Shown: positions 21,330 to 32,460 of the stretch, piece by piece
Layout: each line of letters starts with the position of its first letter
How positions within the stretch are numbered: the first letter of the stretch is position 1
NCBI GenBank assembly: GCA_016165875.1
Contig: JABBOT010000004.1
Location: 10,369,338-10,433,337, forward strand
Reading direction: 5' to 3'
Length of the DNA stretch: 64,000 nucleotides
Origin: Acanthopleura granulata
Taxonomy: Eukaryota; Mollusca; Polyplacophora; Chitonida; Chitonidae
Notes under the pieces: model-generated
Database searches by the model: none
Told to the model about the DNA's origin: nothing
Seen by the model: only the letters and a program-made list of their open reading frames with translations
Program-made: the position numbers and the translations under genes

Positions 21330-21640
21330 TGGCGTACCATACCTCGAAATGGAATTAGTTCTGCCATCTGGCCACTGGTAGCGTGTGCCATTTCTCGAAA
21401 AGTGTGTCGCTGTTGATTTTCGGTAAGGTGTAGCGTTCAAGCACCCTTTGGGTTGTTAGGTCGAAAGTACCCCGCGAGTGGTTCAGGCAGTGATGTATCA
21501 CCATGATTTCACTCGGCTCCTCAACCCCTTTACTGGAAGAATATACTCCACCGACATGGTAACTGGTTACCTTCCTACTGAATGAAAAGGCCTTATGTCA
21601 GTATGTTTGTTACACTGAGCGATGTTCAACAGTGACGCAG
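21330..21640. other. Divergent intergenic stretch between minus and plus family B genes
   Basis: Lies between the minus gene ending left and the plus gene starting right. It is partly conserved with B' 36,810-36,940 (GTGCCATTTTTC, GTTGATTTTCGGTAAGGTGTAGCGTTC), so it is likely a shared promoter or leader. No TATA box is clear. Confidence 0.4.
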
Positions 21641-21649
21641 TGTCCTCCT

Positions 21650-22407
21650 CCCATCAAGTTTGGATAATCAAGAAGATCAGTTGAAGGTCGCCTTACTCGA
21701 CATGACATTGTACCCACACTTGGGGAACATTGGCGCCGACGCACGTTTCGTGTTGAACGATAAGTCGATAGTCGTGTCAAGCGGGTATTACACCGTTTGT
21801 ACCCTTAACAAAGAAGTCTTCCAACCTTTGGGTGCTATGCTGAACCTGAATGAAGCTACTGGTCGTGTGTGGCTGGAACTTGCCAAAAAGACTGATGTTA
21901 TCAAACGCAAGAGACCCCTTGGGTGGAATAAATGAGGGAGACAAACTACCCAAACTGACGCCTCACAAAGAAATATTTGTCCACCTAGACGAGCTGAGCA
22001 CGTCCGGGAACATCACCGCAGTGTCTACCAGTAATGAGAGTGGCTCTACTCTTCTGGGGGCAGTCCTAGTATTCCACGAAGGCATGAACTCCTGACGCAC
22101 GGCATTTGCCAATCCACAGTACAAAAGAATGTTGGCTGGCTTCGTGTCGCAGCTTACGGCAAGGCTTTTAAACAATTGTGACCAACCTATAGATACAGCA
22201 TACTTAAGCGTAACTACATCATTCGCCAGCGTGATGAACTTAGTGGGCCAAAATTGCACTGATATACCTTTCTCGGATCTGGCAGATGTCGATGGTTTTG
22301 AGCGTCAAGGGGTGGATGGGCAGATTTACGCCTTCCAATTCCAGCAAGGTGTTTTATTCACGAATGAAGGTGCCACTTGGGAAATCCAAAGAACCACCGA
22401 AGTTTAA
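21650..22407 (+). pseudogene. Putative minor capsid/penton-type protein, family B
   Basis: The first frame (21,660-21,935) has LKVALLDMTLYPHLGNIGAD, YYTVCTLNKEV and ATGRVWLELAKKTDV. A shift leads to PHKEIFVHLDELSTSGNITA, LLGAVLVFHEGMNS and a stop at 22,093-22,095. The last frame (22,129-22,407) has LAGFVSQLTARLLNNCDQPI and FSDLADVDGFERQG. Copy B' repeats the order (36,943-37,640). The beta-rich, Gly/Asn/Thr-rich composition and length (about 250 codons) resemble single jelly-roll capsid proteins. Function is inferred from fold impression and neighbours only. Confidence 0.4.
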
Positions 22408-22621
22408 TGAGCTCGGCGATGTGGATGTCGAAACCCGGAATACGCAACAAAAACTCGGCCTGGTTGTATCCGATAAGGGGAGATGGGGTCTCATTAAATG
22501 GGATGATCCGAACTGGGACATTGATCTGGCTGTGACCCTGCTCCTTATGCAAACAGCAACGGGCGGTGTTGTTCGAAAGGTTTTTAATGGCTCTATGGCT
22601 TTCCTCTCCTACACACTCTAG
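22390..22621 (+). pseudogene. Conserved family B frame after the penton-like gene
   Basis: Open in the 22,286-22,621 frame: PKFNELGDVDVETRNTQQKL, DKGRWGLIKWDDPNWDIDLA, then a hydrophobic end. Copy B' shows the same start (PKSNELADVDIEAPNVLQKH) before a shift. It may be the C-terminal part of the preceding gene in another frame or a separate small protein. Function unknown. Confidence 0.35.
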
Positions 22622-22740
22622 GGAGATAAAGAACACACAATTGAAAGGTTACCCCCGACTTCCTTAGTCATTCTGGATATTGTATTGGGCCCTAATCCAG
22701 TCCCCAAGCCCTTCGATATCCTTCCTGGCTTGAGGATCGG

Positions 22741-22962
22741 TTGACTAGAAGAGCATGTCGGGAAAAGCGTAACTATCGTTGTAAAATGCTTGCGCGATTT
22801 AATAATGTCGAGACGACGCTATACAATGTCCAGGCCTCTGCGGCACAAACGGTGCAGGTGAACCGAATAAATCTAGAGCATGGCATTCAGTTGAGACGAT
22901 TAAGAATAAGACTTAAACTCTTATTAGGCTTTGAATTGAAAATTATAGCGGCGTTTAAATAA
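22741..22962 (+). CDS. Small conserved family B protein, plus strand
   Basis: Frame to a TAA at 22,962 reading RINLEHGIQLRRLRIRLKLL. Copy B' reads GINLEHGVQLRGLRLSLKLI and stops at the matching place. The next gene starts a few bases later in both. The minus strand of the first part (22,650-22,800) also shows conserved SYAFPDMLF / SYAFSDMLF, so an overlapping minus gene is possible. Basic amphipathic helix; function unknown. Confidence 0.35.
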   Translation: MTRRACREKRNYRCKMLARFNNVETTLYNVQASAAQTVQVNRINLEHGIQLRRLRIRLKLLLGFELKIIAAFK

Positions 22963-22964
22963 AG

Positions 22965-23445
22965 ATGTCGCATCTGAATCCAGCACTAAACCCGTCTGAC
23001 CCGACTCAAGATCCACACGAATATAGATTACAACATATTAGCACTCTGAAAAAATTTAGAAAGTGAGAGAGATGTCAGAGGGGCTTTATACCAAACATAG
23101 AGCCGACCAGTCAATGCAGTTGACGGTATTGATACTGCGGTAATCACGGTAAGTATGGGCTGGGAGTCGGAGTGTTGTCCACGTTAATTGCTGTACCTAT
23201 AGCTATAGGCATGGAAGGGGCGTACTTAGTTTGCGGCCTTCTCAGTGGAGTGAGTAGGTTTGTAAGAAACACAATGAAATTCGCTTACTGGCTGAGAGTT
23301 ATACCATGAGAGACAACGTCTATACAGCGCTGAGTGACGGTAAGATTTCGGATGCCGAGTTTCGGTTAATACTCGGTGAATTCGAGAAATACCAAGAAAG
23401 GAAACAACAGCTCATAACTCGATTTCATTAGATAAGAAACGAAAG
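22965..23445 (+). pseudogene. Conserved family B coiled-coil/membrane protein
   Basis: Starts MSHLNPALNPSDPTQDPHEY, then LQHISTLKK. A shift follows, then a Gly-rich hydrophobic region (GVGVLSTLIAVPIAIGMEGA, YLVCGLLSGVS) and, after another shift, ALSDGKISDAEFRLILGEFE with KYQERKQQ. Copy B' (38,044-38,434) shares DPHEYRLQQISTLKK and the hydrophobic centre but ends earlier. A coiled coil, two-helix hydrophobic hairpin and C-terminal helical domain suggest a small membrane protein. Similar ORFs are found in Polinton-rich animal genomes; role unknown. Confidence 0.45.
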
Positions 23446-23599
23446 AAGAATTAGTGTAAAACGGGATGGACGAAGCACGAGCGACCTTCATGAAAAACTT
23501 ATCCAATTGAAATGTTCGACAGAGAGGTTGTATATTGGAGTTCGATTTACTTGTAGTATTATTCGCAAGGCAGCTATAAGTTGTGTGCATAGTTTTTAT

Positions 23600-24545
23600 C
23601 CAATATACTCACTGAAGGCTCAATTGGGCTCAGATGCGGTGTAGTTGTATATATCATACACAAACTTTACAACGCTATACATGACCGGACATATGAAATA
23701 ACCAGACTCGACGATAAAATAGGTGGTCTAACTAGGTATGGTAACCCAGACCTCAACTGAGAAGACTGGTCATGTCTCCTATAATACTGATTCGTTGAAG
23801 TGAAAAGAAGCAAAACCCTTGTCACGTCTCGTTAGAGTCCCGTAGGGTTTTAATTTTCTTTTTATTTTTGTATGCTTTGTCACTCCGGTGGCCTTTTTCC
23901 GCACCTCGTCCTTTTCTAACACGTATTAGGTTTCGAAAGTGAGAGTTAGCATTCGAGGTGCTGGGAACTGCTTCCTATAGGCCTGTGGGAGCTAGTGAGT
24001 AGCCCTGATTAGGCATGTAAGCTGGATCAACTATTACACTACATACAAAAAACACCCTATTTATCATATACCACGTATAACACCACCTCTCCCTAACCTA
24101 CGCTGTCGGTATGAAAAAAAAAACAGTATGAAAAAAACTTACAGTTCTCTCCCCTTCCATGTCACGGTGTCCATGCTGCGTCCGACGATGCCGTTTCATG
24201 TTTAACACAAGACTGAACTGTCGATCACAGTCTTGAAAATTATACAAAGATCTGATGGTGACCTTCACACTTGTGCCGATTTAGGTTTCGTCGGTGCTCA
24301 AGTACACTCCAACACAGATCACGTTGGAATCCCATGTCCGGCTTGTATCTCTACCTATAACTATATATCTATGTATTACAAGTCTAACCCCTACTCTTCC
24401 AACGCGTATATGCTTGGCTTAGTGGCAAATATACGAATGACTCATTACACACACATACAGACACTTATATACCTATATCAACTATTCTTCTAGAACTTTC
24501 CACACCTTAATCCCAACATTCATTCTTCCAGAACATTCCAGAGCA
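23600..24545. other. No recognisable gene
   Basis: Right flank of copy B. It does not match the B' terminal inverted repeats. Contains a short hairpin around CAAGACTG...CAGTCTTG (24,207-24,235). Confidence 0.5.
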
Positions 24546-24552
24546 TTTTCGA

Positions 24553-24668
24553 CTGCTCCTCACTACATACAAAGAATAAGCCCTTACTTATTATGTAATT
24601 GGGAGCTGCTCCTCACCACAAAAAATGAGGGAGCCCTTACTTATTGTTTAGTGAAGAGCTGCTCCTCA
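24553..24668. repeat. 53-bp tandem repeat, 2.2 units
   Basis: CTGCTCCTCA recurs at about 24,553, 24,606 and 24,659, with GCCCTTACTTATT in each unit. It directly precedes the SINE. Confidence 0.75.
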
Positions 24669-24679
24669 ATGCCATAGAA

Positions 24680-24950
24680 GGGACCTCCGTGGCTCAGTCA
24701 GTTAGCGAGCTATCGCAGCACAATGACCGAAGTCTCCCACCAATGCGGTCGCTGTGAGTTCAAGACCAGCTCATGCAGGCTTCCTCTCCGGCCGTACGTG
24801 GGAAGGTCTGCCAGCAACCTTCGGATGGTCGTGGGTTTCCCCGGGCTCTGCCCGGTTTCCTCCCACCAAAATGCTGGCCGCCGTCGTATAAGTGAAATAT
24901 TGTTGAGTACGGCGTAAAACACCATTCAAATAAATAAATAAATAAATAAA
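24680..24950 (+). repeat. tRNA-derived SINE, full length
   Basis: Head GGGACCTCCGTGGCTCAGTC has box A-like sequence, and GAGTTCAAGACC (24,756-24,767) is box B-like. The body ends TTGAGTACGGCGTAAAACACC and an (AAAT)n tail reaches 24,950. This is the layout of RNA polymerase III SINEs in molluscs. The fullest copy in the window; it points to the host clade. Confidence 0.85.
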
Positions 24951-27540
24951 TCAGTTCTATGAGAAAATGACGCCCGTTCGGGGACACGTCTTCCACTACT
25001 GCTGTGAAACATTGCAATATTTTGCAATGAATGTCACTGGAATTTTTTTTACCTAATTCCGCTTAAGCCATGCATCGTGTTAGGACCAAAGGTAAGTTAC
25101 TATTATACTAACTGATGTAAACTAACAAGAGGCCGTATTTCACCTGTTACCTGTGACCTTTTAACAACTATCACACTGTTGTCGTATCTGGGGAATCTGC
25201 AGTTTTCTTTAAATGCAGTCAAGATGGATCTATTTAATATTCCTTCCAGTGGATTCGACCGATCAAGCTTGCTGAACATTATTGAATGTATAGAAGTAAT
25301 CATACAAGAGCAGTTTCAGGGGTGCAAAGAGAAACAAATTTGATTCAGAAATACATACAGTGTTGATAAATGCTTCCTCGAATTTTGCATCATTGTCAGT
25401 GGAACATTATAGCAACTGAATGAACCACGAGACACTACTTGAATGCATTGGAAGTGAGGAGTGTTTTGTTGCCGAGGACGTTAATGTAGCAGTTTGAACA
25501 CCGAAAAAATGAAATTCTCCCTGGGAGACTAATATAAAGCAATCCCATTTCGAGATGTCATTATACTGCATGTGTAGTTGAGGGTCTCGTTCTTCACTGG
25601 AATGTTTTGAGAATTTATGAATCTAGGCGGCGAAACTGACATCCATAAACACCACTGAAGTGACATCCATAAACACCTTGGAACAAAAATGGCCTTACCC
25701 ACAAGACCAATTTCCAAAACAGCGTTCATCGTAAGCCACAAAATCCACATAAGGCTGATGCAAGACTTATATTCTTGCAAAGGCATATTTAAATTCCTTT
25801 CTATAAGAGAGAATTGATGTGTTTTAAAATAGTTTCTTCAAGAGGTGTATGTGGTGGTAGAACATGTTGACGTTGCGGCAGCTATTGTGGTCAAGGTTTA
25901 ACCCCAGTGCAATTTGACGGTAATAATTCCCGCAGACAAATATAATATTGTTAGGCCAATTTGAATGAACAAGAACGTATTTTCCCCGAAGTTCGGCAAT
26001 TACCTATATTGCACGAAAAGGTCGTCCAAAGCTTGTTTGGTTGCTGAAAGAGCAACAGAGATACATGTATTTGTATCCGGCTTGGAACTTATTCACGGAC
26101 TAAGAGTTTGAAATTAAATAGGTTTACTAACCATAAGCTGCAGATGAATCAGTGGAAACTCAAGACATCTTCTTTCTTATCCACCGCGATATGGCTGAAG
26201 TACTGCCGGTGTGGCGTTAAGCCATGATAATTCATTTATCTCTCTTATACTATACCAGCTTTATTTACTGTACTTATCACATTATATCTTAACCATTACT
26301 TTGGAAATTGGTGCTTCAGGATGTTATGGACATGAATCTTTATGATTATTGACCTGAAATGCCCCTTCATGGCCAACCAGCGCTACACCGAATATCGGTC
26401 ATGACCTTTAGGCTTGTATCAGTACGGCGAACTACATGAACAATTGTTTTCATAACAAGCGCTAAACCAAGTGTAAAGCATTGTAGGATTTACCTATTCC
26501 CGTTATTTCTTATTCTTCAATGGTCGAAAGAACAAATTTCTGAATGGTTTTCACATATTTTGTTTCTCCGCTCTACATATTTCTGAATCCTCACCAGCAA
26601 ATTATTAATAGCATTGCATGAAATTGTGCACTCAATTAGACACAGGTGAACTGAATGTGTTGCACGCAAAGGTCATAGGCATGTAAAGGGTGCTTATTGT
26701 AATAAGTTTGAAATATTTGTGACAAATTAAAAGGAGAAAAGCTGTTGTGAGATTTGAATATTGAGACTGAATAATGGAGCTCTGCTGAACAAAGCATACG
26801 TCAAATACATTCATTTGAAATGCATAAAGGAATACTCGCAAACATTGTGATGAGTATAAACTATATATACTTGTATATGCATATATTGTGACTTCTACAT
26901 CTGTGTATCCGGCAAAAGAGGAAATAAATAAATGAGTTGCGACCGCCTCATCTGCGTATATAAGTATAAGAAAATTAAAACCGTACATGGAAAAATATTG
27001 CAGTTATAGCCCTAACAAGAAATCATATCTATTTATATACTATATGTATAATAATGGCAATCTGGTTACCATGACAGTGGTGAAGTAGTTGCGATTTTTA
27101 ACACGTCGTCATCTCTGTATCTAAGTATCTACCAAGAATTAAAACTAAATATGGAAAACAACATGTAACAAAGCTTTAATTTTTAACATTATTTAATATT
27201 CTTATTTAGTTTGTTTGTTCCTAGATTTCTCAAAAGACACATTTTATTTTTGTGAAATTTCGAAGCTAGTTTATCATTAAATATAAAGCCCAGTACTTTT
27301 TCCGTTATTTGTTGTCCGTGTTTAACCTAAGTATAAATTAACAAATACTCTCTTTAACAGTTTTGACCAAAGTTTGGAAAGAACAAAGTGATCTTTGTTT
27401 GTCTCTTCTATCTCGAGACATGTCGTCCTGATAGCCCCGTTATCCCAGTTATGTGATTAAGTCTTGAATCCTTGTGGGCAACCGGAAAGACAGACTGTCG
27501 ATTTATACCACCCTTGATTGCCACTAGAAATAATGCACGT
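24951..27540. other. No gene; scattered repeat traces
   Basis: AT-rich. Contains a piece at about 25,105-25,185 (CAAGAGGCCGTATTTCACCTG) matching the repeat family at 52.7-55.8 kb, a 22-bp duplication (TGACATCCATAAACACCACT type) at 25,636-25,680, and a SINE-like tail at 26,187-26,240. Confidence 0.5.
26187..26240 (+). repeat. SINE 3'-end fragment
   Basis: GATATGGCTGAAGTACTGCC then GTGTGGCGTTAAGCCA followed by ATTCATTT resembles the 3' ends of mollusc tRNA-SINEs. Short, so only moderately sure. Confidence 0.45.
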
Positions 27541-27547
27541 ACATATA

Positions 27548-27768
27548 CAGGGTGTCCAAAAAAATGTACTTACTCTTTGACTGCCCATTACTCATATTTT
27601 TTTTTGTTTCTGTTTCATGTGCAACTAACCGTATATAATGGCAGACGTACCACTAACTTTTGAAGAATGAAAATTTGTAATAAAGTGCTACTATCAATAA
27701 ACACCTACATCAAAACAATGGGCAGTAATGGGCAGTCAAAGGGTAAGTGCATTTTTTGGAACACCCTG
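27548..27768. mobile_element. Tc1/mariner-type MITE (221 bp)
   Basis: Starts CAGGGTGTCC and ends the near reverse complement GGAACACCCTG. The inverted repeats extend about 45 bp (27,548-27,592 with 27,724-27,768; about five mismatches). TA lies on both sides, the target duplication of Tc1/mariner elements. No coding capacity. Confidence 0.85.
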
Positions 27769-28140
27769 TATATACACTAGTCATTTTGGGAAGGTGGATA
27801 CGCACTTGTGCGTAACATCAGGGTGGAGAATCAGCTGCCTTGATGAATTCAGTTTCGCATATGGCGGCTGGGATTGGAATTTTTCCATTTTCGATCAGGT
27901 TTAGTCTCGTATGGATTTACCAACGATCATACATGGGGATACAAATACCTGGAATTGATAGCCGAGACGTCTGTGAGTATGGGGAATCGCTTTTTGAACG
28001 GCTCCAGGATTGATCCATTGGAGACAGCACGCAAAACATGTATCTTAAGGCGAATGAATTAGAAGATCACACAGGAGACTGCATAGGGCTACGTCAGAAC
28101 AGCCTGCTCACTACCTCCAAATGTAGAAATGAATAGCCAA

Positions 28141-28866
28141 GTAATCACACGGCCCCTCAACACCATAGTGAGGTTCCATTGACCACAATGGCACAAACTC
28201 GGCCACCTACCGCCCTTCTTTCACTCGACCAGTTCGGCTCTGCTTCTATGTTGCATTTTTCTCCTTACGTTGGACGCTTGGCAAAAATTATCGATCAATA
28301 ATGTCAACTGTTAAGTCATAATAGAACTCGAGCAAATTCTATCTCTCTCTGTACTCATCAGGGTTGGCCATGTTTGATGAAGCTAAGCATCCCAACCTAG
28401 GGCTCGTTAAATTTAATCCTGGGAACTTATGCTCAGCTATGTCATTAACCTTCGAAGCCACTGTTGCAAACAAATGTGAAATACTTCTGGTGTTTAAGAT
28501 GATCAAAAGTCCCCATCGTCTAGATAATGTTCTAAAGAATGGACAACTTGCTACAACAGAGTGTAAAGTCTAGAATAAAATTTACAAAGTTGTACCGTAA
28601 GGCTTTGCGTCATCAACCATGGCGCTTTCGTGCATTACCGAGGTAATGCATGGAATTAGCTCGAGTTTATTGTGACATAGCAGTTGGCGTAAGGGGTTTT
28701 AAAGTGTAGCAGATGAAAAGCGCCGTAACCTAAGGACAAAAATGCAACACAGAGCCAAACTGGTCGGGGTAAAACCGGACGGTAGGTGGCCGAGTTTACG
28801 CCATTACTGTTCCATGGAACCTTCGTACGGCATTATAGCGTAGTGGAGGGCTCATGTGATTGGTTT
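28141..28866. mobile_element. Fold-back element with long inverted repeats
   Basis: CAAACTCGGCCACCTACCG on the left (28,194) is matched inverted by 28,775-28,795. Similarity runs through 28,141-28,278 and 28,715-28,866, including GGCTCTG and TTGCATTTTT blocks. The 430-bp centre shows no gene. It is a long-TIR nonautonomous DNA transposon. No superfamily is assigned. Confidence 0.65.
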
Positions 28867-29095
28867 GCTCAGAAAGGAAGGACGGGAAGCATTCCGCTGA
28901 TCTTGTCTGATGGACATTTTTAAAAGAGCGTTAGAGCAACAGTTCCTCACCGTACATATGACATGAATGGTGGAGTTTATTTACGTTATGGGCGACTATT
29001 TCCCCGCCGGAATAGCAGTTCGTCGAAAAATATCCGACGGTGTGGTCAGGTTATACCATCATGGGATGTTTCCACGGCATTCTCTGTCCCAGAAT

Positions 29096-29270
29096 AGTAT
29101 ACAAAGCAGAGGTTCTGGCACACTTTCCGCTAGGGCCCACCCCACTCCCTGGAGGGACCCCAACCCAAGCTCAACCCAAGCTCAAGCCATATGGTGTTCG
29201 CGTACACAACTTTTTATCAATTATCTATGTACAGAAACGGGCGTTCACATTCAGAGATAATTGCCATAGG
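29096..29270 (+). repeat. Left terminal inverted repeat of B'
   Basis: AGTATACAAAGCAGAGG to ATAATTGCCATAGG. The reverse complement aligns end to end with 38,737-38,912 with roughly 85-90 per cent identity by eye. Contains an 11-bp direct duplication (AACCCAAGCTC twice). The terminal AG is usual for Polintons. Confidence 0.9.
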
Positions 29271-29930
29271 CCGACCGACATTGTGTTAGAGACCGGACAG
29301 AAACATAGTTCGACGCCGAAAGAAAAGATGCCCGAAGCCAGCCTGCGGCTCGAGGATAACCTCTATACCCGGTGACTAGAGGTCGTGCGGACCGATCGCG
29401 CTGACCTTCTGGAGGCGATCTTCGAGAATAAGTTGACACTTGAAGGATAAGGTGACACGATACCCGCCATCATGAGCGAGCGCATTCACAGAATCATATA
29501 TCTGCTCCGTAGGAGAGTCCACGAACACGATGTGATCGCCCGCGAGATCATGGCAGATCCGACATGTGCGCTAAGCCGCAACCGGAAGGAAAACGCGCTC
29601 GCGGTCGCCGCGAACCGAGGCTGCTAGCATCCAGCCCAATCTCACACAAACCGATGCTCCAATTAGAGAAAATTGTGGGTATGGTATACCAATGTTCATG
29701 AAAGGACAGCGTAATTGTGAATGGCTTCTCGTCGGCTTCCGAGAGCATTGCGGAAAAAGCTGCTTTGGCGATTTCTGCAGGACCCATCTCTCGCGCTTCA
29801 GTAGCAACTCCCCCATCTCGACCGGGCTAACAGAATCTTGTTACAGACGGAGCCCCGGGCAATGCGTATCCACCCCCTTGTGAAGAGCTAGCTCCAACGA
29901 CCGTCAGCTTGAGCAAAGAAGGTGCTCGCG
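29271..29930 (+). other. Degraded region behind the left repeat
   Basis: GC-rich and different from the flanks. Short frames such as SSPISHKPMLQLEKIVGMVY (plus) suggest lost coding, but nothing is recognisable. Confidence 0.35.
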
Positions 29931-29931
29931 T

Positions 29932-30339
29932 TTGCAGGGCTGTAAGCCCTCAATCTTTTCGACTGATCGTCGCGAACAGAAAATCCATTTAGAAGAACAT
30001 GTGTCTACCGGATATCCATCTATAACTGTCATGTCGACTATGGATGAATACATCGACCAGTTATTGGAAGAAATGCCAGAAACTTCAGCTCTCCATGATG
30101 GAGTCCAAAACATCCTAGAGGAGCCCATTCCTGAGAAAGTCAAGGATCACCTGCTAAAGCCCTTACAGCCTGGGAAATATAGGTTTCCTCCTGAACCATG
30201 CAGGAAGAGGGGTAGGAAGAGAAAAGCCATTCAGGGAGAATTTGACAACATCCCCAAAACTTTCCTAACCACCAAGGACTACCAGGAGGAGGTTCTAGAG
30301 CTCTTTGAGGGTGTCAAGGCAGATGAGCTCACGTTCTAG
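29932..30339 (+). CDS. Unknown ORF upstream of polymerase, with basic patch
   Basis: A 135-codon open frame. After a first part with no motif (ATG choice uncertain; a later Met at about 30,031 gives MSTMDEYIDQLLEEMPETSA), it has an acidic helical zone, then EPCRKRGRKRKAIQ, a likely nuclear-localisation or DNA-binding patch, and FLTTKDYQEEVLELFEGVKA. It ends at TAG 30,337-30,339. The same strand carries the polymerase next, so it may be a lost N-terminal region of that protein or the terminal-protein/primer region. That assignment is a guess. Confidence 0.4.
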   Translation: MQGCKPSIFSTDRREQKIHLEEHVSTGYPSITVMSTMDEYIDQLLEEMPETSALHDGVQNILEEPIPEKVKDHLLKPLQPGKYRFPPEPCRKRGRKRKAIQGEFDNIPKTFLTTKDYQEEVLELFEGVKADELTF

Positions 30340-30589
30340 GAAAACCCCAGGGGAATTGGAAGGTATCTCCATAGATTGCAGATGGCTCTGCCCGAAAGGC
30401 ATCCCCACTGCACAGACCCTGGAGCTTTTCTCAAAGGGGTAAGCCCCCAAGATCCAAGAAAAGCTTGAAGAAGAACTTCAAGAGCCCTCAGAGGTGTAAA
30501 ATTTCAACTCGCATTCACGGTCCAGCTCCGAAAAAGCAGGCCTGATGGTGATGAAGGGACACCGATCCTGCGCTCCGCCACATGCAGTA

Positions 30590-32460
30590 GGCTGTTCTAC
30601 AGGCCAGTGATTTCAGCGAGGCACTAGGCAAGGCTTTCCCGCACATCCTGGAGACTCTTGAATAGTGGGCGCAAACAGGGTCAGGGTGTGTTGTCGATCC
30701 AGTGGAAACTCTATGGCTGGACATCCCTCGATGCCTTCGATAGGCACCCCGATCAGCTCTGTTTCCTGCAGCCATAAACCCACAGAGCCCTAGCAAATAC
30801 CCAACTGTGGATGGCCAAGTTTTGAAGGGATCGACTCCCCAACTCCCTTCACAAAACACCCTAGCCATCAACGTCTTCGGCGGGGACAAAGGAGTTATTG
30901 TACACCGGCTCAGCAAAGAGCACAGCTACATACCTCGGATCAACCTGCTGTTGATCGAGAAAGCCGGTGAATTCCACTTCACCTGGATCAAGGATCTTAT
31001 CTTCCTGCTTTATGATCAATCCAAGTATAAAGGCCGAAAACACGTTTGCGAGCGTTGCCTCTATGGATACTCTAAGGAAGGCCTGCTGGAATCCCACAAA
31101 CCGGAGTGCCGCGGGATCGGCCAGACAGCTGTGCGAGTGGAGATGCCGGAAGTGGGTAAAAACAAGCTCACCTTCTAGAACCACCACAACAGGTCCTAAC
31201 CCCTTATATCATCTATGCCGCTTTCGAATCTCTCACTACCAAAATCGAAGGCGGCGGGCTGGACCCTTGGAAAGCAACACCCCAAAAAACACAGCACCAT
31301 GAGGCCTGGAGCCACTGGTACATCGTGGTGCGATTTGATGGGCACACCAAGCCGCTTGCGGAATAGATATGGCCCAACACAGCAGAGTACTTCCTACTAG
31401 CTCTCCAAAAAGAGGAGCATAAGATCAAGATGGTGCTATATAACCTGAAAGCCATAGCAATGACCCGAGAGGACTGGCGGGCATACAACACTGCTACCAC
31501 CTGCCATGTCTGTGAAAAGCCGTTTGTAGTTGCAGGGCAACGGCACTCTGTCCGCGACCACTGCCACATCACCGGAAAATACAGGGGTGCCGATCTCGAA
31601 GGTCGAGGGTTGTATATCCTGTATCAACACCGAGAAATACATCTCCTTCTCCCTGCAGCAGCTCCGCTACATCGACAGTGCCCAGTTCTTGTTGGCATCT
31701 CTCGACAAGCTGGTAGCATAAAACGAATCAAAGGCGTTCCAAATCACGGTATGAACCAAGCCAACAGAGACGTGAACTGCTCATGCGCAAGGATGTTTGC
31801 CCATATGAGTACATGGACTCCTAGCTAGGCTTTGATGAGCCTCAGCTGCTCACAAAGGAGGACTTCCACAGCAAATTTTCGGACACACACACATCAGCGA
31901 TGAGCATTATGCCCATGCGCATAACCCTGAGGAAGTACCACGACCTCCACAACCGCACTGATGTCCTACTGCTAGTAGATATCTTCGAAACGTTCCGGAA
32001 GACCTGTCTTCGGCAGTATGGCCTAGACCCTGTGCATTTATTACACTGGCCCTGGTCTCTCCTGGGATACTCTCCTCAAAAAAACAGGCATAGAGCTTGA
32101 ACTGCTGAAAGACTACGACCAACACCTCTTTATCGAGAAGGGTATGAGAGGGGATATCTCGATGGTCTCAAGGCGTCACGCCCGGGCTAACATTCCCAGG
32201 ATGGAAGATCGGACCCAGAGAAGCCTAACAGCCACATTCTCTACCTGGATGCTAGCAACCTTTACAACTGGGCTTTGAGTCAGCTGCTACCAACAGGTGA
32301 CTTCCAGTGGGTGGAAAACGGCAAAAAGTATCGGAGAGCATCTAGCAGACAACCCAGAGGGATATATTGTGGAAGCGGATCTGGAGTACCGAGATGAGAT
32401 GCATAAGGTGAAAAACACTTACCTGCTAGCTCTGGAGCACATGGTACCAGAAGGAAAACT
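30590..32460 (+). pseudogene. Protein-primed B-family DNA polymerase, copy B'
   Basis: Order: FSEALGKAFPHILETLE (30,610), then open 30,807-31,178 with SYIPRINLLLIEKAGEFHF and a Cys2-His-Cys zinc-binding segment (CERC, H-x3-C). PYIIYAAFES follows at the 3'-5' exonuclease motif I position, where Asp of DxE is Ala. 31,430-31,620 has EDWRAYNTATTCHVCEKPF and DHCHITGKYRGA. Then LRKYHDLHNRTDVLLLVDIF, and HILYLDASNLYNWALSQLLP, which fits polymerase motif A. The frame is lost soon after, where the opposing integrase begins, so motifs B and C are missing. At least six frameshifts or stops. Confidence 0.75.

Larger units (their letters stand above)
12350..23600. mobile_element. Polinton/Maverick family B, copy B (decayed, ends not found)
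   Basis: Contains a pPolB-helicase-HNH-like frame (plus), integrase, two small conserved proteins, an ATPase and a probable major capsid protein (all minus), then alternating structural and accessory genes. From 14.85 kb onward it is colinear with copy B' (32.3-38.4 kb), apart from a block missing in B'. No sequence matching the B' terminal inverted repeats was seen at either end, so it is truncated. The left border abuts family A within about 12,300-12,385. The region is GC-richer than its flanks. Confidence 0.75.

Noticed and set aside
23280..24050. Right terminal inverted repeat of copy B
   Set aside because: No stretch resembles the B' repeats; B appears truncated.
24680..24767. tRNA gene
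   Set aside because: The A and B box-like sequences belong to a SINE head. No cloverleaf with a proper anticodon stem could be drawn, and the AAAT-tailed body follows.
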